From Ensifer canadensis (GTDB lineage Bacteria > Pseudomonadota > Alphaproteobacteria > Rhizobiales > Rhizobiaceae): 64,000 bases of DNA. The notes below the pieces were generated by a model that saw only the letters and a list, made by a program, of their open reading frames with translations, did not search any database and was not told the origin of the DNA. Below, piece after piece: positions 49,297 through 59,150 of the stretch. The stretch spans positions 806,001-870,000 of the forward strand of contig NZ_CP083370.1 in the NCBI RefSeq assembly GCF_017488845.2. Reading direction: 5' to 3'. The position numbers were made by a program, and so were the translations under genes. Each line of letters begins with the position of its first letter. The first letter of the stretch is position 1.

Positions 49297-51207
49297 GTGA
49301 AGGCGGATCAAGACGTGGCACCTCAGAACCAGACGAAGACGATTTCCGCCGATACGAGCAACCCGTTTCGAACCATCGTCAACCTGTGGCCCTACATGTG
49401 GCCTTCAGATCGGGCTGATCTGAAGCTTCGAGTCGTCTGGGCGACGATCATCCTGGTGATTGCCAAGGTCGTCCTCATCCTCGTTCCTTATTTCTTCAAG
49501 TGGGCGACGGATGCGCTGAACAACAAGCCGGATGCACTGGGCTTCCTGCCGCAGTTCCTGGGCGGCGCAGTCATGCTGGTGCTTGCCTATAACCTCGCGC
49601 GTTTGCTGCAGGCGGGGCTCAACCAGTTGCGCGACGCGCTGTTTGCCAGCGTCGGGCAGCATGCGGTCCGGCAACTCGCCTACAAGACCTTCGTGCATAT
49701 GCACCAGTTGTCGCTGCGCTTTCATCTCGAGCGACGCACCGGCGGCCTGTCGCGCGTGATCGAGCGCGGCACCAAGGGCATCGAGACCATCGTTCGCTTC
49801 ACCATTCTGAACAGTGTACCGACGCTGATCGAATTTTTGCTGACCGCCGTGATCTTCTGGTGGGGCTACGGTTTCAGCTACCTGCTGGTCACGGCCATCA
49901 CCGTCTGGCTCTATATCTGGTTTACGGTCAAGGCGAGCGACTGGCGCATCGCCATCCGCCGCTCCATGAACGACAGCGACACCGACGCCAACACCAAGGC
50001 GATCGACTCGCTCTTGAACTTCGAGACCGTCAAGTATTTCGGCAACGAAGAAATGGAAGCCAAGCGCTTCGACAGATCCATGGAGCGCTATGAGAAGGCG
50101 GCGACCCAGGTCTGGACCTCGCTCGGCTGGCTCAACTTCGGCCAGGCGATGATCTTTGGCGCTGGCACGGCAGTCATGATGGTCATGTCCGCGCTCGCGG
50201 TGCAGCGCGGCGAGCAGACGCTCGGGGACTTCGTCTTCATCAACGCCATGCTGATCCAGCTGGCCATTCCGCTCAATTTCATCGGCTTCGTCTATCGCGA
50301 AATCCGCCAGGGGCTGACCGACATCGAACACATGTTCGATCTGCTCGACGTCGAAGCCGAAGTGGTCGACCGCCCGGATGCGCGGCAGCTCGCCATTGCA
50401 AACGGCGCCATCGCCTTCAAGGACGTGCACTTTGCCTATGATGCAGCGCGACCGATCCTGAAAGGCATCAGCTTCGAGGTGCCTGCCGGCAAGACCGTTG
50501 CCGTCGTCGGCCCGTCGGGGGCCGGCAAGTCGACGCTGTCGCGGCTTCTTTATCGCTTCTACGACGTGCAACAGGGCACGATCACTATCGACGGGCAGGA
50601 CGTGCGCGGTGTGACACAGAAGAGCCTGCGCGCCGTGATCGGCATGGTGCCGCAGGACACCGTGCTGTTCAACGATACCATCGCCTACAACATCCGCTAC
50701 GGACGCGTTTCGGCAACCGAGGAGGAGGTTGTCGCTGCGGCTGAGGCGGCACAGATCGCGACCTTCATCCAGTCGCTTCCCGAAGGGTTTCAGGCAATGG
50801 TCGGCGAGCGCGGCCTCAAGCTTTCGGGCGGCGAGAAGCAGCGTGTCGCCATCGCCCGTACGATCCTGAAGGCACCGCCGATCCTCATCCTCGATGAGGC
50901 AACTTCCGCGCTCGACACGCGCACGGAACAGGAAATCCAGTCGGCGCTCGACGTGGTTTCCCGCAACCGCACGACACTGGTTATCGCCCACCGGCTTTCG
51001 ACGGTCATCAATGCCGATGAGATCATCGTGCTCAAGGATGGCGTCATCGCCGAGCGCGGCACGCACGGGGAACTGATCGATCGCGACGGACTTTATGCTT
51101 CCATGTGGAGCCGCCAGCGCGAGGCGACCCAGGCGGAAGAACAATTGAAGCGTGTGCGCGAGAGCGACGACCTCGGTATCGTCACGCGTGGCGAGCCGGC
51201 CCTATGA
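49297..51207 (+). CDS. ATM1-type ABC exporter (fused membrane and ATPase domains)
   Basis: 636 aa. The six-helix membrane domain (about 40-330) contains the ATM1/HMT1 hallmark NFETVKYFGNEE, seen in exporters of glutathione conjugates, iron-sulfur precursors or metal complexes. The ATPase has Walker A GPSGAGKST (about 405-413), the signature LSGGEKQR (about 509) and Walker B ILILDEATSALD (about 529). I give a GTG start at 49297; a GTG at 49315 is an alternative. It precedes psd by 114 nt. Confidence 0.92.
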   Translation: MKADQDVAPQNQTKTISADTSNPFRTIVNLWPYMWPSDRADLKLRVVWATIILVIAKVVLILVPYFFKWATDALNNKPDALGFLPQFLGGAVMLVLAYNLARLLQAGLNQLRDALFASVGQHAVRQLAYKTFVHMHQLSLRFHLERRTGGLSRVIERGTKGIETIVRFTILNSVPTLIEFLLTAVIFWWGYGFSYLLVTAITVWLYIWFTVKASDWRIAIRRSMNDSDTDANTKAIDSLLNFETVKYFGNEEMEAKRFDRSMERYEKAATQVWTSLGWLNFGQAMIFGAGTAVMMVMSALAVQRGEQTLGDFVFINAMLIQLAIPLNFIGFVYREIRQGLTDIEHMFDLLDVEAEVVDRPDARQLAIANGAIAFKDVHFAYDAARPILKGISFEVPAGKTVAVVGPSGAGKSTLSRLLYRFYDVQQGTITIDGQDVRGVTQKSLRAVIGMVPQDTVLFNDTIAYNIRYGRVSATEEEVVAAAEAAQIATFIQSLPEGFQAMVGERGLKLSGGEKQRVAIARTILKAPPILILDEATSALDTRTEQEIQSALDVVSRNRTTLVIAHRLSTVINADEIIVLKDGVIAERGTHGELIDRDGLYASMWSRQREATQAEEQLKRVRESDDLGIVTRGEPAL

Positions 51208-51321
51208 CGGCCATGTCTTGTCGCTGATCGCGACGCGTTTTGTCGCTGTCGGGCGGGCAGCGTTGCCGCGGGCGGCATTTCGCGCTAGGTCACGTTCCAC
51301 AGCAAATTTGGAGTAGAGTTC

Positions 51322-52020
51322 ATGAGCTTGGTCAATACGGTGCGCAACACGCTGGTCCCGGTGCACAAGGAAGGCTATCGCTTCATCGCGATCTTCTTCG
51401 TCGCGTCGCTGGTGCTGGGCTTGCTGTGGGAGCCGCTGATGTGGATCGGCTTCCTGCTCACCGCCTGGTGCGCCTATTTCTTCCGTGACCCCGAGCGCAT
51501 GACGCCGATCGACGACGATCTGGTGATCAGCCCGGCCGATGGCCGCGTTTCGTCGATTGCCATGGTGACGCCGCCGGAAGAGCTGGGTCTTGGTTCCGAA
51601 CCGATGCTGCGCATCTCGGTCTTCATGAACGTCTTCAACTGCCACGTGAACCGTGCGCCGATGACCGGCACCATCAGCCGCATCGCCTACCGCGCCGGCA
51701 AGTTCGTCAACGCCGAACTCGACAAGGCCAGCCACGAGAACGAACGCAACGGCCTCGTCATCCAGACGAAGCATGGTGAAATCGGCGTCGTACAGATCGC
51801 CGGTCTGGTTGCCCGCCGCATCATCTGCTGGAAGTATGAAAACGGCTCGCTCGACGCCGGTGAGCGTTTCGGCCTCATCCGGTTCGGCTCGCGCCTCGAC
51901 GTTTTCCTGCCTGATGGTGTCGAGCCCCGCGTCAGCCTCGGCCAGACCGCGATTGCCGGTGAAACCGTGCTTGCCGAATTCGGCTCGGCCAAGGGCCCGG
52001 TCATCAGCCGTCGCGCATAA
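51322..52020 (+). CDS. psd: Phosphatidylserine decarboxylase proenzyme
   Basis: Makes phosphatidylethanolamine from phosphatidylserine at the inner membrane. 232 aa, the short alphaproteobacterial type: two N-terminal hydrophobic segments (20-53), FFRDPER, SPADGRV, and the self-cleavage site FGSR with the pyruvoyl-forming Ser190. It lies 9 nt before pssA. Confidence 0.97.
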   Translation: MSLVNTVRNTLVPVHKEGYRFIAIFFVASLVLGLLWEPLMWIGFLLTAWCAYFFRDPERMTPIDDDLVISPADGRVSSIAMVTPPEELGLGSEPMLRISVFMNVFNCHVNRAPMTGTISRIAYRAGKFVNAELDKASHENERNGLVIQTKHGEIGVVQIAGLVARRIICWKYENGSLDAGERFGLIRFGSRLDVFLPDGVEPRVSLGQTAIAGETVLAEFGSAKGPVISRRA

Positions 52021-52029
52021 GGAGCCCCT

Positions 52030-52908
52030 ATGGAAGGTCCTCAACAGGAAAACCCAGCCGAACCGCCGAAAGTCGCGGGCGAGGCGAACGGTTCAAGCGA
52101 TACCGGTCGCGGCCCTCGACTGCGCGAGATACCGCTGCGCCTGATGATCCCGAACATGATCACCGTGCTGGCGATCTGCGCAGGTCTCTCCGGCATTCGG
52201 CTCGCCTTCGAAAACCGCATCGAGCTCGCCGTTGCCATGGTGTTGCTTGCGGCCTTTCTCGACGGTATCGACGGTCGCGTCGCGCGCCTGCTGAAGGCGA
52301 CGTCGAACTTCGGCGGCCAGATGGACTCCCTCGCCGATATCATCAACTTCGGCGTGGCGCCGGCGCTCGTTCTCTACGTCTTCATCCTGGATCAGGCCCG
52401 CTCGATCGGCTGGATTGCGGCGTTGATCTACGCGATCGCCTGCGGCCTGCGATTGGCCCGCTTCAACGTCATGGCCGAGCGCCAGTCCAAGGCAGCGTGG
52501 CAGTCGGAGTATTTCGTCGGCGTGCCTGCGCCGGCGGGTGCCATGCTGGTGCTGCTGCCGGTCTATCTCGGCCTGCTGGGCTTGGCACCTGAGCGCACCT
52601 TCGCGCTGATCGCATCGGGCTACACCGTGCTGATTGCCTTCCTGCTGGTCAGCCGTCTGCCGGTCTGGTCGGGCAAGTCGGAAAACAGCCGCGTTCGCCG
52701 CGATCTCGTCCTGCCGGTCATTCTCGTCGTCGTCTTTTATGTCGCGACGCTGATGACCTACACCTGGGAGACAATGGCGGTGACGGCGCTTGGCTACCTG
52801 ATCACGCTGCCGTTCGGCGCGCGCTCGTGGCAGCGCAAGTATGGCGGCGACTGGCCCGCCCATCCCGCCCATGGCGGCGACGGCCTGCCGGGCGACAAGG
52901 TCGACTGA
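52030..52908 (+). CDS. pssA: Phosphatidylserine synthase (CDP-alcohol phosphatidyltransferase)
   Basis: Joins CDP-diacylglycerol and serine. 292 aa. The CDP-alcohol motif DGx2ARx8Gx3Dx3D is complete at D81-G82-A85-R86-G95-D99-D103. Several membrane helices follow. A Pro/Glu-rich N terminus (1-30) is dispensable-looking. With psd it forms the PE-synthesis operon. Confidence 0.96.
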   Translation: MEGPQQENPAEPPKVAGEANGSSDTGRGPRLREIPLRLMIPNMITVLAICAGLSGIRLAFENRIELAVAMVLLAAFLDGIDGRVARLLKATSNFGGQMDSLADIINFGVAPALVLYVFILDQARSIGWIAALIYAIACGLRLARFNVMAERQSKAAWQSEYFVGVPAPAGAMLVLLPVYLGLLGLAPERTFALIASGYTVLIAFLLVSRLPVWSGKSENSRVRRDLVLPVILVVVFYVATLMTYTWETMAVTALGYLITLPFGARSWQRKYGGDWPAHPAHGGDGLPGDKVD

Positions 52909-52909
52909 A

Positions 52910-52952
52910 GCATGTCGCAAAAGTGCGCGGCGGTTTTGCGATAACAACATGC
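52910..52952. repeat. RIME-like palindrome after pssA
   Basis: GCATGTCGCAAAA (from 52910) and TTTTGCGATAACAACATGC (to 52952) form the same palindrome type as at 13572, directly after the pssA stop. Confidence 0.7.
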
Positions 52953-52986
52953 GCAAAACGAGAGCTTAAAGCGCGGTAAGCGAATC

Positions 52987-53053
52987 CTACAGCGCCGCGC
53001 ATCTTATTAGACGCGCGGCGCTGTAGCGCTTTGAATTGCTGCACATGCAGTAG
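52987..53053. repeat. Two-hairpin A-B-C-type element, copy 4 (internally deleted)
   Basis: 67 bp: the CTACAGCG...CGCTGTAG hairpin and GCTTTGAATTGCTGCA are present but the CTTAAAT stem is missing and the end CATGCAGTAG follows directly, so about 40 bp are gone compared with the 107-bp copies. It lies between convergent pssA and the SDR gene. Confidence 0.8.
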
Positions 53054-53093
53054 AGATCGCGGCGCGCATTAACGCTGAATGTCAGCGCAAAAT

Positions 53094-53127
53094 AAAAAGG
53101 CCACCGTGGAAACACGGTGGCCTTTTT
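53094..53127. terminator. Strong bidirectional terminator
   Basis: AAAAAGGCCACCGTG (53094-53108) and CACGGTGGCCTTTTT (53113-53127) are perfect 15-bp arms with a GAAA loop. It ends pssA and the SDR gene, which converge. Confidence 0.92.
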
Positions 53128-53148
53128 GATCTCGGCTTTGTGGTGACG

Positions 53149-53889
53149 TCACTCCGGCAGGCGGTAGTCGACGATCTTCTTTTCGCGAACGATGTAAAGC
53201 TTGCCGGTCTCGGTCTGGTCCGGGCCGACCAGTGGCAGAAGCTCCGCCGCGACCTCGGAGGGGTGCGGCACGGTCTCCGGATCTTCACCGGGCATCGCCT
53301 GGGCGCGCATCGCGGTGCGGGTTGCGCCCGGATCGACGCTGAGGATGCGCAGCGGTAGTCGCTGTGTCTCTCCGGCCCATGTGCGGGCGAGCGCTTCGAC
53401 GGCGGCCTTGGAGGCAGAGTAGGGGCCCCAGAACGGCTTGCACTTGTGGGCAGCGCTAGAGGAGAGAATGAGCGCACGTCCGGCATCGGACTTGATGAGC
53501 AACGGCTCGAGCGTGCGGATCAGGCGCCAGGTGGCATTGACGTTGATGTTCATCACCTTCTCGAACACCTTGGCCTCGACATGGCCGATCGGCGAGATGG
53601 TGCCGAGCACGCCGGCATTGGCGACCATGATGTCGAGTTTGCCCCAGCGCTCGTTGATCGCGCCGCCGAGCTTGTCGATCGCAGCCATGTCGGCGAGATC
53701 GAACGGAACGAGCGTTGCCGAGCCGCCGACCGCCTTGATCGCGTCATCCAGCTCTTCGAGGCCACCGACGGTGCGGGCGCAGGCGACGACGTGGGCGCCA
53801 GCCTTGGCGAGTTCGAGGGCCGTGAAATAGCCGATACCGCGCGATGCGCCGGTGACGACGGCGACCCGGTCTTTCAAATTGATCGTCAT
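53149..53889 (-). CDS. Short-chain dehydrogenase/reductase
   Basis: 246 aa, classical SDR: cofactor motif TGASRGIG (13-20), NAG (91-93), Ser143-145 and the catalytic YSASK with Tyr157/Lys161. DTLADMAA-like DLADMAA after strand 3 is typical. Substrate unknown. Starts 12 nt after purF on the same strand, so it is probably co-transcribed with it. Confidence 0.92.
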   Translation of the reverse strand: MTINLKDRVAVVTGASRGIGYFTALELAKAGAHVVACARTVGGLEELDDAIKAVGGSATLVPFDLADMAAIDKLGGAINERWGKLDIMVANAGVLGTISPIGHVEAKVFEKVMNINVNATWRLIRTLEPLLIKSDAGRALILSSSAAHKCKPFWGPYSASKAAVEALARTWAGETQRLPLRILSVDPGATRTAMRAQAMPGEDPETVPHPSEVAAELLPLVGPDQTETGKLYIVREKKIVDYRLPE

Positions 53890-53901
53890 TTTATTGTCTG
53901 A

Positions 53902-55392
53902 TTATCCGTTGCTGGCGAGAACCGAGAGTTTGCGGACATTGCTGGCGCCTTCCTGGTCGAGAAGGCGGGTCGGATAGTCCCCGGTGAAATAGTGATCGGT
54001 GAACTGCGGCGACTTGAGATCGCGCTTGATGCCGCCCACAGCCTCGTAGAGGCCGTCGATCGACAGGAACTCGAGCGAGTCCGCGCCAATGAAGCGGCAC
54101 ATGGACGCAAGGTCGGCATGCTGGTTGGCGAGCAGCTTGTCGCGGTCCGGCGTGTCGATGCCGTAGAAGTCCGGATGGAAGATCATCGGGCTGGCAACAC
54201 GCACATGCACTTCGCGTGCACCGGCATCGCGGATCATCTGCACGATCTTGACCGAGGTGGTGCCGCGAACGATCGAATCGTCGACGAGCACGACGCGCTT
54301 GCCCTCGATCATCGCGCGGTTCGCCGAGTGCTTCAGCTTGACGCCGAAGGCGCGGATCTGCTGCGTCGGCTCGATGAAGGTCCGGCCGACATAATGGTTG
54401 CGGATGATGCCGAGCTCGAAGGGAATGCCGCTCTGCTGTGCGTAGCCGATTGCGGCGGGCGTACCGCCATCGGGAACCGGGACGACGACATCGGCCTCGA
54501 CAGGGGCTTCCTTGGCCAGGTTCTGGCCCATGTTCTTGCGCGCCACATAGACGTTGCGGCCGCCGACGACCGAATCCGGACGGGCGAAATAGACGTATTC
54601 GAACAGGCAGAGCCGCTCCGGTTGCGGAGCCAGCGGCTTGCGCGAATCGATCGAGATCGAGCCGTCGGGCTGGATCTCGCAGATGATGATTTCGCCATTC
54701 TCCACGTCGCGCACGAACTTGGCGCCGATGATGTCGAGTGCGCAGGTTTCCGAGCAGAAGATCGGCTTGCCGTCGAGGTCGCCCATGACGAGCGGGCGGA
54801 TGCCGTGCGGGTCGCGGGCGGCGATCAGCTTGGTGCGTGTCAGCGCCAGCATCGAGTAGCCGCCCTCGACCTGCGCGATCGCATCGGCGAAGCGGTCGGT
54901 GGTCGAAGCGTGCTTGGAGCGGGCGATGAGGTGGAGGACAACTTCGGTGTCGGAGGTCGACTGACAGATGGCGCCGTCCGAGATGATCTGGCGGCGCAGC
55001 GTCAGGCCGTTGGTGAAGTTGCCGTTATGGGCAATCGCGATGCCGCCTTCATGCAGCTCGGCAAAGAGCGGCTGGACGTTGCGCAGCGCCACTTCGCCTG
55101 TCGTCGAGTAGCGCGTGTGGCCGATGGACATGAAGCCCGGGAGCTTCGCGAGCGTTGCGGGATCGGTGTAGTGATCGCCGACGAGACCCATGCGCTTTTC
55201 GGTGCAGAACTGCTTGCCGTCGAAGGTGACGATACCGGCGGCCTCCTGGCCGCGATGCTGGAGCGCATGCAGGCCGAGCGCCGTCAGCGCCGCCGCATCC
55301 GGGTGCCCCAGGATGCCGAAGACGCCGCACTCTTCGTGCAGGGTATCGCCATCGAGTTCGTCATGGATTTCCGTGGATCTCAGATCGGTCAT
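53902..55392 (-). CDS. purF: Amidophosphoribosyltransferase
   Basis: First step of purine synthesis: PRPP and glutamine to phosphoribosylamine. 496 aa. Class II glutaminase with nucleophile C22 (EECGVFGILG), so a 21-residue propeptide must be removed; GHTRYSTTG and NGNFTN follow. The PRPP motif VVLVDDSIVRGTT is near residue 365. Start at the ATG 55392. A cvpA terminator separates it from cvpA upstream. Confidence 0.97.
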   Translation of the reverse strand: MTDLRSTEIHDELDGDTLHEECGVFGILGHPDAAALTALGLHALQHRGQEAAGIVTFDGKQFCTEKRMGLVGDHYTDPATLAKLPGFMSIGHTRYSTTGEVALRNVQPLFAELHEGGIAIAHNGNFTNGLTLRRQIISDGAICQSTSDTEVVLHLIARSKHASTTDRFADAIAQVEGGYSMLALTRTKLIAARDPHGIRPLVMGDLDGKPIFCSETCALDIIGAKFVRDVENGEIIICEIQPDGSISIDSRKPLAPQPERLCLFEYVYFARPDSVVGGRNVYVARKNMGQNLAKEAPVEADVVVPVPDGGTPAAIGYAQQSGIPFELGIIRNHYVGRTFIEPTQQIRAFGVKLKHSANRAMIEGKRVVLVDDSIVRGTTSVKIVQMIRDAGAREVHVRVASPMIFHPDFYGIDTPDRDKLLANQHADLASMCRFIGADSLEFLSIDGLYEAVGGIKRDLKSPQFTDHYFTGDYPTRLLDQEGASNVRKLSVLASNG

Positions 55393-55492
55393 CACAGTCG
55401 CCTTTGCTCCGTGCCGGTGCGCATATCGTGATCAGGCCCGCCGTCTTCAAGCGATCTTAGCTGAAAACGGACACAAGCGTTATTCCCAAAAG

Positions 55493-55519
55493 GACAAAGC
55501 CCGCGCAGCGGGCTTTGTC
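55493..55519 (-). terminator. Terminator after cvpA
   Basis: GACAAAGCCCGC (55493-55504) pairs perfectly with GCGGGCTTTGTC (55508-55519) with loop GCA. Reading the minus strand, the stem is followed by CTTTTGGGAATAA, so it should end cvpA. Confidence 0.8.
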
Positions 55520-55536
55520 GGCAGTTCTTCCATGTC

Positions 55537-56160
55537 TCAGCCGTTGGTGGCCGGGGCGTCGTCAACGGGCGCCTGGTCGGGCGAACCCGACGGTGCCTGT
55601 CCGGGCGTGCCGGCCGGGGTCTCGCCTTCGCCTTCGCCGGTCGTGTCCTTGCCGCGCAGGCGGTCGAGGATGGTGGCGTCGGCTTCCTCGGGCAGAAGCG
55701 CGATCAGCTTGTTGCCGAGATTGTCGAGAAGCGGCTTGGACTTCGCCTGCGTGACCCAACCCGGCTGCTGCTGCGGAGCGACCAGCCAGTTGAAGAACAG
55801 CATGGCGACGACCACGAGCAGGATGCCGCGCGCGGCGCCGAAGAGAAAGCCCAGCGTGCGGTCGAGCGCGCCGATGCGGCTGTCGATGATGAAATCGGCG
55901 ACGCGCATGGTGATGAAGGAAATGATGATCAGCGCAACCAGGAAGATCACTGCCGCCGAGCCGATCAGCGCGACCGTGTCGCTGCTGGTATACTGCTTGG
56001 CATAGGGCAGGAGGTGCGGGTAGAGGAAGTAGGCCGCCGCCGCCGCGCCAACCCAGCTGGCAACCGACAGGACTTCGCGTGAGAAGCCTCGGACCATTGC
56101 CAGGATTGCTGAAAACAGCGCGACGCCGAGAACGATACCGTCGAGAATTGTAATGGGCAT
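55537..56160 (-). CDS. cvpA: CvpA family membrane protein
   Basis: 207 aa, four membrane helices (about 3-25, 30-48, 60-85, 105-125) and a cytoplasmic, acidic and Pro/Gly-rich tail. Resembles colicin V production protein; the cvpA-purF neighbourhood is widespread. ILDGIVLGVALFSAILAMVRGFSREVLS at the N terminus is diagnostic. Exact role unknown. Confidence 0.93.
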   Translation of the reverse strand: MPITILDGIVLGVALFSAILAMVRGFSREVLSVASWVGAAAAAYFLYPHLLPYAKQYTSSDTVALIGSAAVIFLVALIIISFITMRVADFIIDSRIGALDRTLGFLFGAARGILLVVVAMLFFNWLVAPQQQPGWVTQAKSKPLLDNLGNKLIALLPEEADATILDRLRGKDTTGEGEGETPAGTPGQAPSGSPDQAPVDDAPATNG

Positions 56161-56294
56161 TTTGTCCTTACTCCGAACCCGGTTCGTCCGGGTCTCCTCA
56201 AGCCTATCCGCCGTCGGCCCTGCCTGATGTTCAGGGCATTGTTATGAGCCTGCTCAGAAGGCGTCCCGTGGAGCCGCTTGCAGCACCCGCACCT

Positions 56295-57698
56295 TCAATC
56301 TGCATCCTCTGCCGGTCTCAAGGCGTTTCGCGATCCCGCGATGCGCGCCACCAGATCCGGCAGGCTTTCCAACTCGCTCCACCGGCCATTGCCGTTCTTC
56401 GGCAATTCGGTCGAGGCAGCTGGCAGAACAGCCTGCGAGAAACCGAGCTTCTCGGCTTCCTTGAGGCGTTGAGCGGTATGCGCAACCGGCCGGATGGCGC
56501 CCGACAAGCTGACTTCGCCGAAATAGACGCAATCAGCCGGAAGGGCAAGCCCGGCAAGCGACGAAACCAGTGCGGAAGCCACAGCCAAGTCGGCGGCAGG
56601 CTCGGAAATTCGGTAGCCGCCGGCGATGTTGAGGTAGACGTCGTGCTGCCCGAGCCGCACGCCGCAATGGGCTTCAAGCACCGCAAGGATCATCGAGAGG
56701 CGGGCGGAGTCCCAGCCGACGATGGCACGGCGCGGCGTGCCGAGCGAGGTCGGCGCCACCAGCGCCTGCACCTCAACCAGGATCGGCCGTGTTCCCTCCA
56801 TGCCGGCAAAGACGGCGGCCCCCGGCGATTTTTCGTTGCGCTCGCCGAGGAACAGTTCCGATGGATTGGCGACCTCGCGCAGACCCTTGTCCGACATCTC
56901 GAAGACGCCGATCTCGTCCGTCGGCCCGAAGCGGTTCTTCACTGTTCTCAAGATGCGGTAGTGATGGCCGCGGTCGCCTTCGAAATAGAGCACGGCATCG
57001 ACCATGTGCTCGACCACGCGGGGACCGGCGATCTGGCCTTCCTTGGTGACGTGGCCGACGAGCACGACGGCGGTTCCCGTCTGCTTGGCAAAGCGGATCA
57101 TCGCCTGCACGCCGGTCCGCACCTGGGTCACCGTGCCGGGCGCCGAATCGACGATGTCGCTCCAGAGTGTCTGGATCGAGTCGATGATGACGAGATCGGG
57201 GCGCTTGCCCTCGGCAAGCGTCGCGAGAATGTCCTCGACGTTGGTTTCAGCTGCCAGCAGCACGTCGCTGTCGGCAGCACCCAGCCGTTGGGCGCGAAGG
57301 CGCACCTGGGCCACGGCCTCTTCACCCGAGACATAGATGACACGGTGTTTCTGGCGCGCAAGGGCCGCTGCCGCCTGCATCAGCACTGTCGATTTACCGA
57401 TGCCGGGATCGCCGCCGATGAGGAGGGCAGAGCCGCGAACGAAGCCGCCGCCGGTGGCGCGGTCGAGCTCGGATATCCCGGTCTGGATGCGCGGGGCGTC
57501 CTCGATTTCACCCGATAGCGTGGTGAGCGCAACCGGGCGCCCCTTCTTCGGCGCGCGGGACGGGCCGCCGCCGATGCCGGCTGTCGGGTCGTCCTCGATG
57601 ATCGTGTTCCATTCGCCGCAGCCCTCGCACTTACCGGCCCAGCGGGTATGGATGGTGCCGCAGTTCTGGCAGACGAATTGTGTGCGGGCTTTCGCCAT
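56295..57698 (-). CDS. radA: DNA repair protein RadA
   Basis: RecA-like branch-migration ATPase/helicase of recombination. 467 aa: zinc finger C10/C13/C24/C27, Walker A GDPGIGKST (96-104), the RadA motif KNRFG, and a Lon-protease-like C-terminal domain (about 290-455). Start at the ATG 57698; a TTG two codons upstream is in frame. Confidence 0.96.
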   Translation of the reverse strand: MAKARTQFVCQNCGTIHTRWAGKCEGCGEWNTIIEDDPTAGIGGGPSRAPKKGRPVALTTLSGEIEDAPRIQTGISELDRATGGGFVRGSALLIGGDPGIGKSTVLMQAAAALARQKHRVIYVSGEEAVAQVRLRAQRLGAADSDVLLAAETNVEDILATLAEGKRPDLVIIDSIQTLWSDIVDSAPGTVTQVRTGVQAMIRFAKQTGTAVVLVGHVTKEGQIAGPRVVEHMVDAVLYFEGDRGHHYRILRTVKNRFGPTDEIGVFEMSDKGLREVANPSELFLGERNEKSPGAAVFAGMEGTRPILVEVQALVAPTSLGTPRRAIVGWDSARLSMILAVLEAHCGVRLGQHDVYLNIAGGYRISEPAADLAVASALVSSLAGLALPADCVYFGEVSLSGAIRPVAHTAQRLKEAEKLGFSQAVLPAASTELPKNGNGRWSELESLPDLVARIAGSRNALRPAEDAD

Positions 57699-57856
57699 CG
57701 GCAACGACTTTCACAGTGCGGAGACTTTCGACGTGCCGTCTGTGGCGGCACTGCCGGTGATCGGAGAATCACTTTTGCCTTCACATAATGCCGCGAAACG
57801 CGGAACAAAAGGTGATTTTCGACGACGGACTGTAAAGTATCGGTGCGAAAGCCGGC

Positions 57857-58996
57857 TCAGACCGCGCCGATATAGTGGCGGTCGTAGCGATGGCCGAGGC
57901 TGGTCAGCATCTCATAGCCGATCGTGCCGCCGGCGCGCGCCACGTCGTCCAGTGCGACATGCCGGCCGAACAGCTCGATATAGTCGCCGGCGCGCACCGC
58001 GTTTTCCGGCAGGTCGGTGACGTCGAAGAGGCTGAGGTCCATCGTCACCCGGCCGACATGCGGCACCTTCTCGCCGTGCAGAAAGCCGAAGGCGCCCGAA
58101 GGCGTCGCCTGGCGCAAGGTCACGCCACCGCCCGAGACGGAGCGGTGATAGCCATCGGCATAACCGACGGCGACGGTGGCGATGCGGCTGTCGCGGTTGA
58201 AGCGGGCAGACGCTCCGTAGCTTGCGTGCCCGCCGGCGGCGACGTTGCGTACCTGAATGATGCGGGCTTCTGCCGTCACGACCGGCTTCATCGGATTGGC
58301 GACGTCATTGACCGCTTCGCCGCCATAGACGGCGATGCCCGGGCGCGTCAGGTTGAAATGGTAGTCGTCGCCCAGGAACACGCCGCCGGAGTTTGCCAGG
58401 CTGGCATCAACGCCTTCGAATGCAGCAGAGGCTTCGCGGAAGCGTTGCAACTGATAACTATTGAGCGGGTTGCCCGGATCGTCGGCGCAGGCGAGGTGGC
58501 TCATGATCAGGACCGGCGAGAAGCTCGCCGGGCGGGCCGGATCGTTGGCAAGAGCGACGGCTTCTTCGACCGACAGCCCCAGGCGGTTCATGCCGGTATC
58601 GACATGCAACACGCAAGGGTGGTCGCCGCGCTCGGACAGCGCCGCCATGAAAACGGCAAGCTGCTCCTCCGAGTTGATCACCGGCACGAGATCATTGTCG
58701 AAGAACAGCACCTCATTGCCGGGCCACATGCCGGCCAGAATGTAGATCCGGCCTTCCGGCACCAGCGGCCGCAGGTCAGCACCTTCTTCCGCATTGGCGA
58801 CGAAGAAATCGCGGGCACCGGCGGCGTAAAGCGCTGGCGCCGCCTCGTCGATGCCGAGGCCGTAGGCATCCGCCTTCAGCACCGCAGCGGCACGGGCCTT
58901 GCCCGAGCGGGCATTCATCGAGCGCCAGTTGTCTGCCAATGCGTTGAGGTCGATCGTGAGCCGGTTGGAGGCGGAGAGGAATTCTGGACTGAGCAT
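57857..58996 (-). CDS. alr: Alanine racemase
   Basis: PLP enzyme making D-alanine for peptidoglycan. 379 aa. PLP lysine K41 in VLKADAYGLG, R138 in DTGMNRLG, and the second catalytic base Tyr260 in GHASYGASARF. Start at the ATG 58996 (MLSPEFLSASNRLTIDL); the frame stays open upstream without family support. S. meliloti and relatives often carry more than one alr or dadX; this is the biosynthetic-looking one next to radA. Confidence 0.95.
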   Translation of the reverse strand: MLSPEFLSASNRLTIDLNALADNWRSMNARSGKARAAAVLKADAYGLGIDEAAPALYAAGARDFFVANAEEGADLRPLVPEGRIYILAGMWPGNEVLFFDNDLVPVINSEEQLAVFMAALSERGDHPCVLHVDTGMNRLGLSVEEAVALANDPARPASFSPVLIMSHLACADDPGNPLNSYQLQRFREASAAFEGVDASLANSGGVFLGDDYHFNLTRPGIAVYGGEAVNDVANPMKPVVTAEARIIQVRNVAAGGHASYGASARFNRDSRIATVAVGYADGYHRSVSGGGVTLRQATPSGAFGFLHGEKVPHVGRVTMDLSLFDVTDLPENAVRAGDYIELFGRHVALDDVARAGGTIGYEMLTSLGHRYDRHYIGAV

Positions 58997-59150
58997 GCCT
59001 GGCACTCTGCGTGGACGATGAAGGACCAATACAGCCAACCACGCTTGCCCGCAAATGCCGTCCTGTCGGATGGCGGCATTCGGTTGGGCGGCGAGGGCGA
59101 AGAGCACTTTTATGCAAGACGCTGGTCGTGGCGGACGTTAGGATCGCCAC

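Noticed and set aside
49405..51144. 579-aa minus-strand open frame across the ABC exporter
   Set aside because: Antisense shadow; composition is Arg/His/Asp-rich and lacks any domain.
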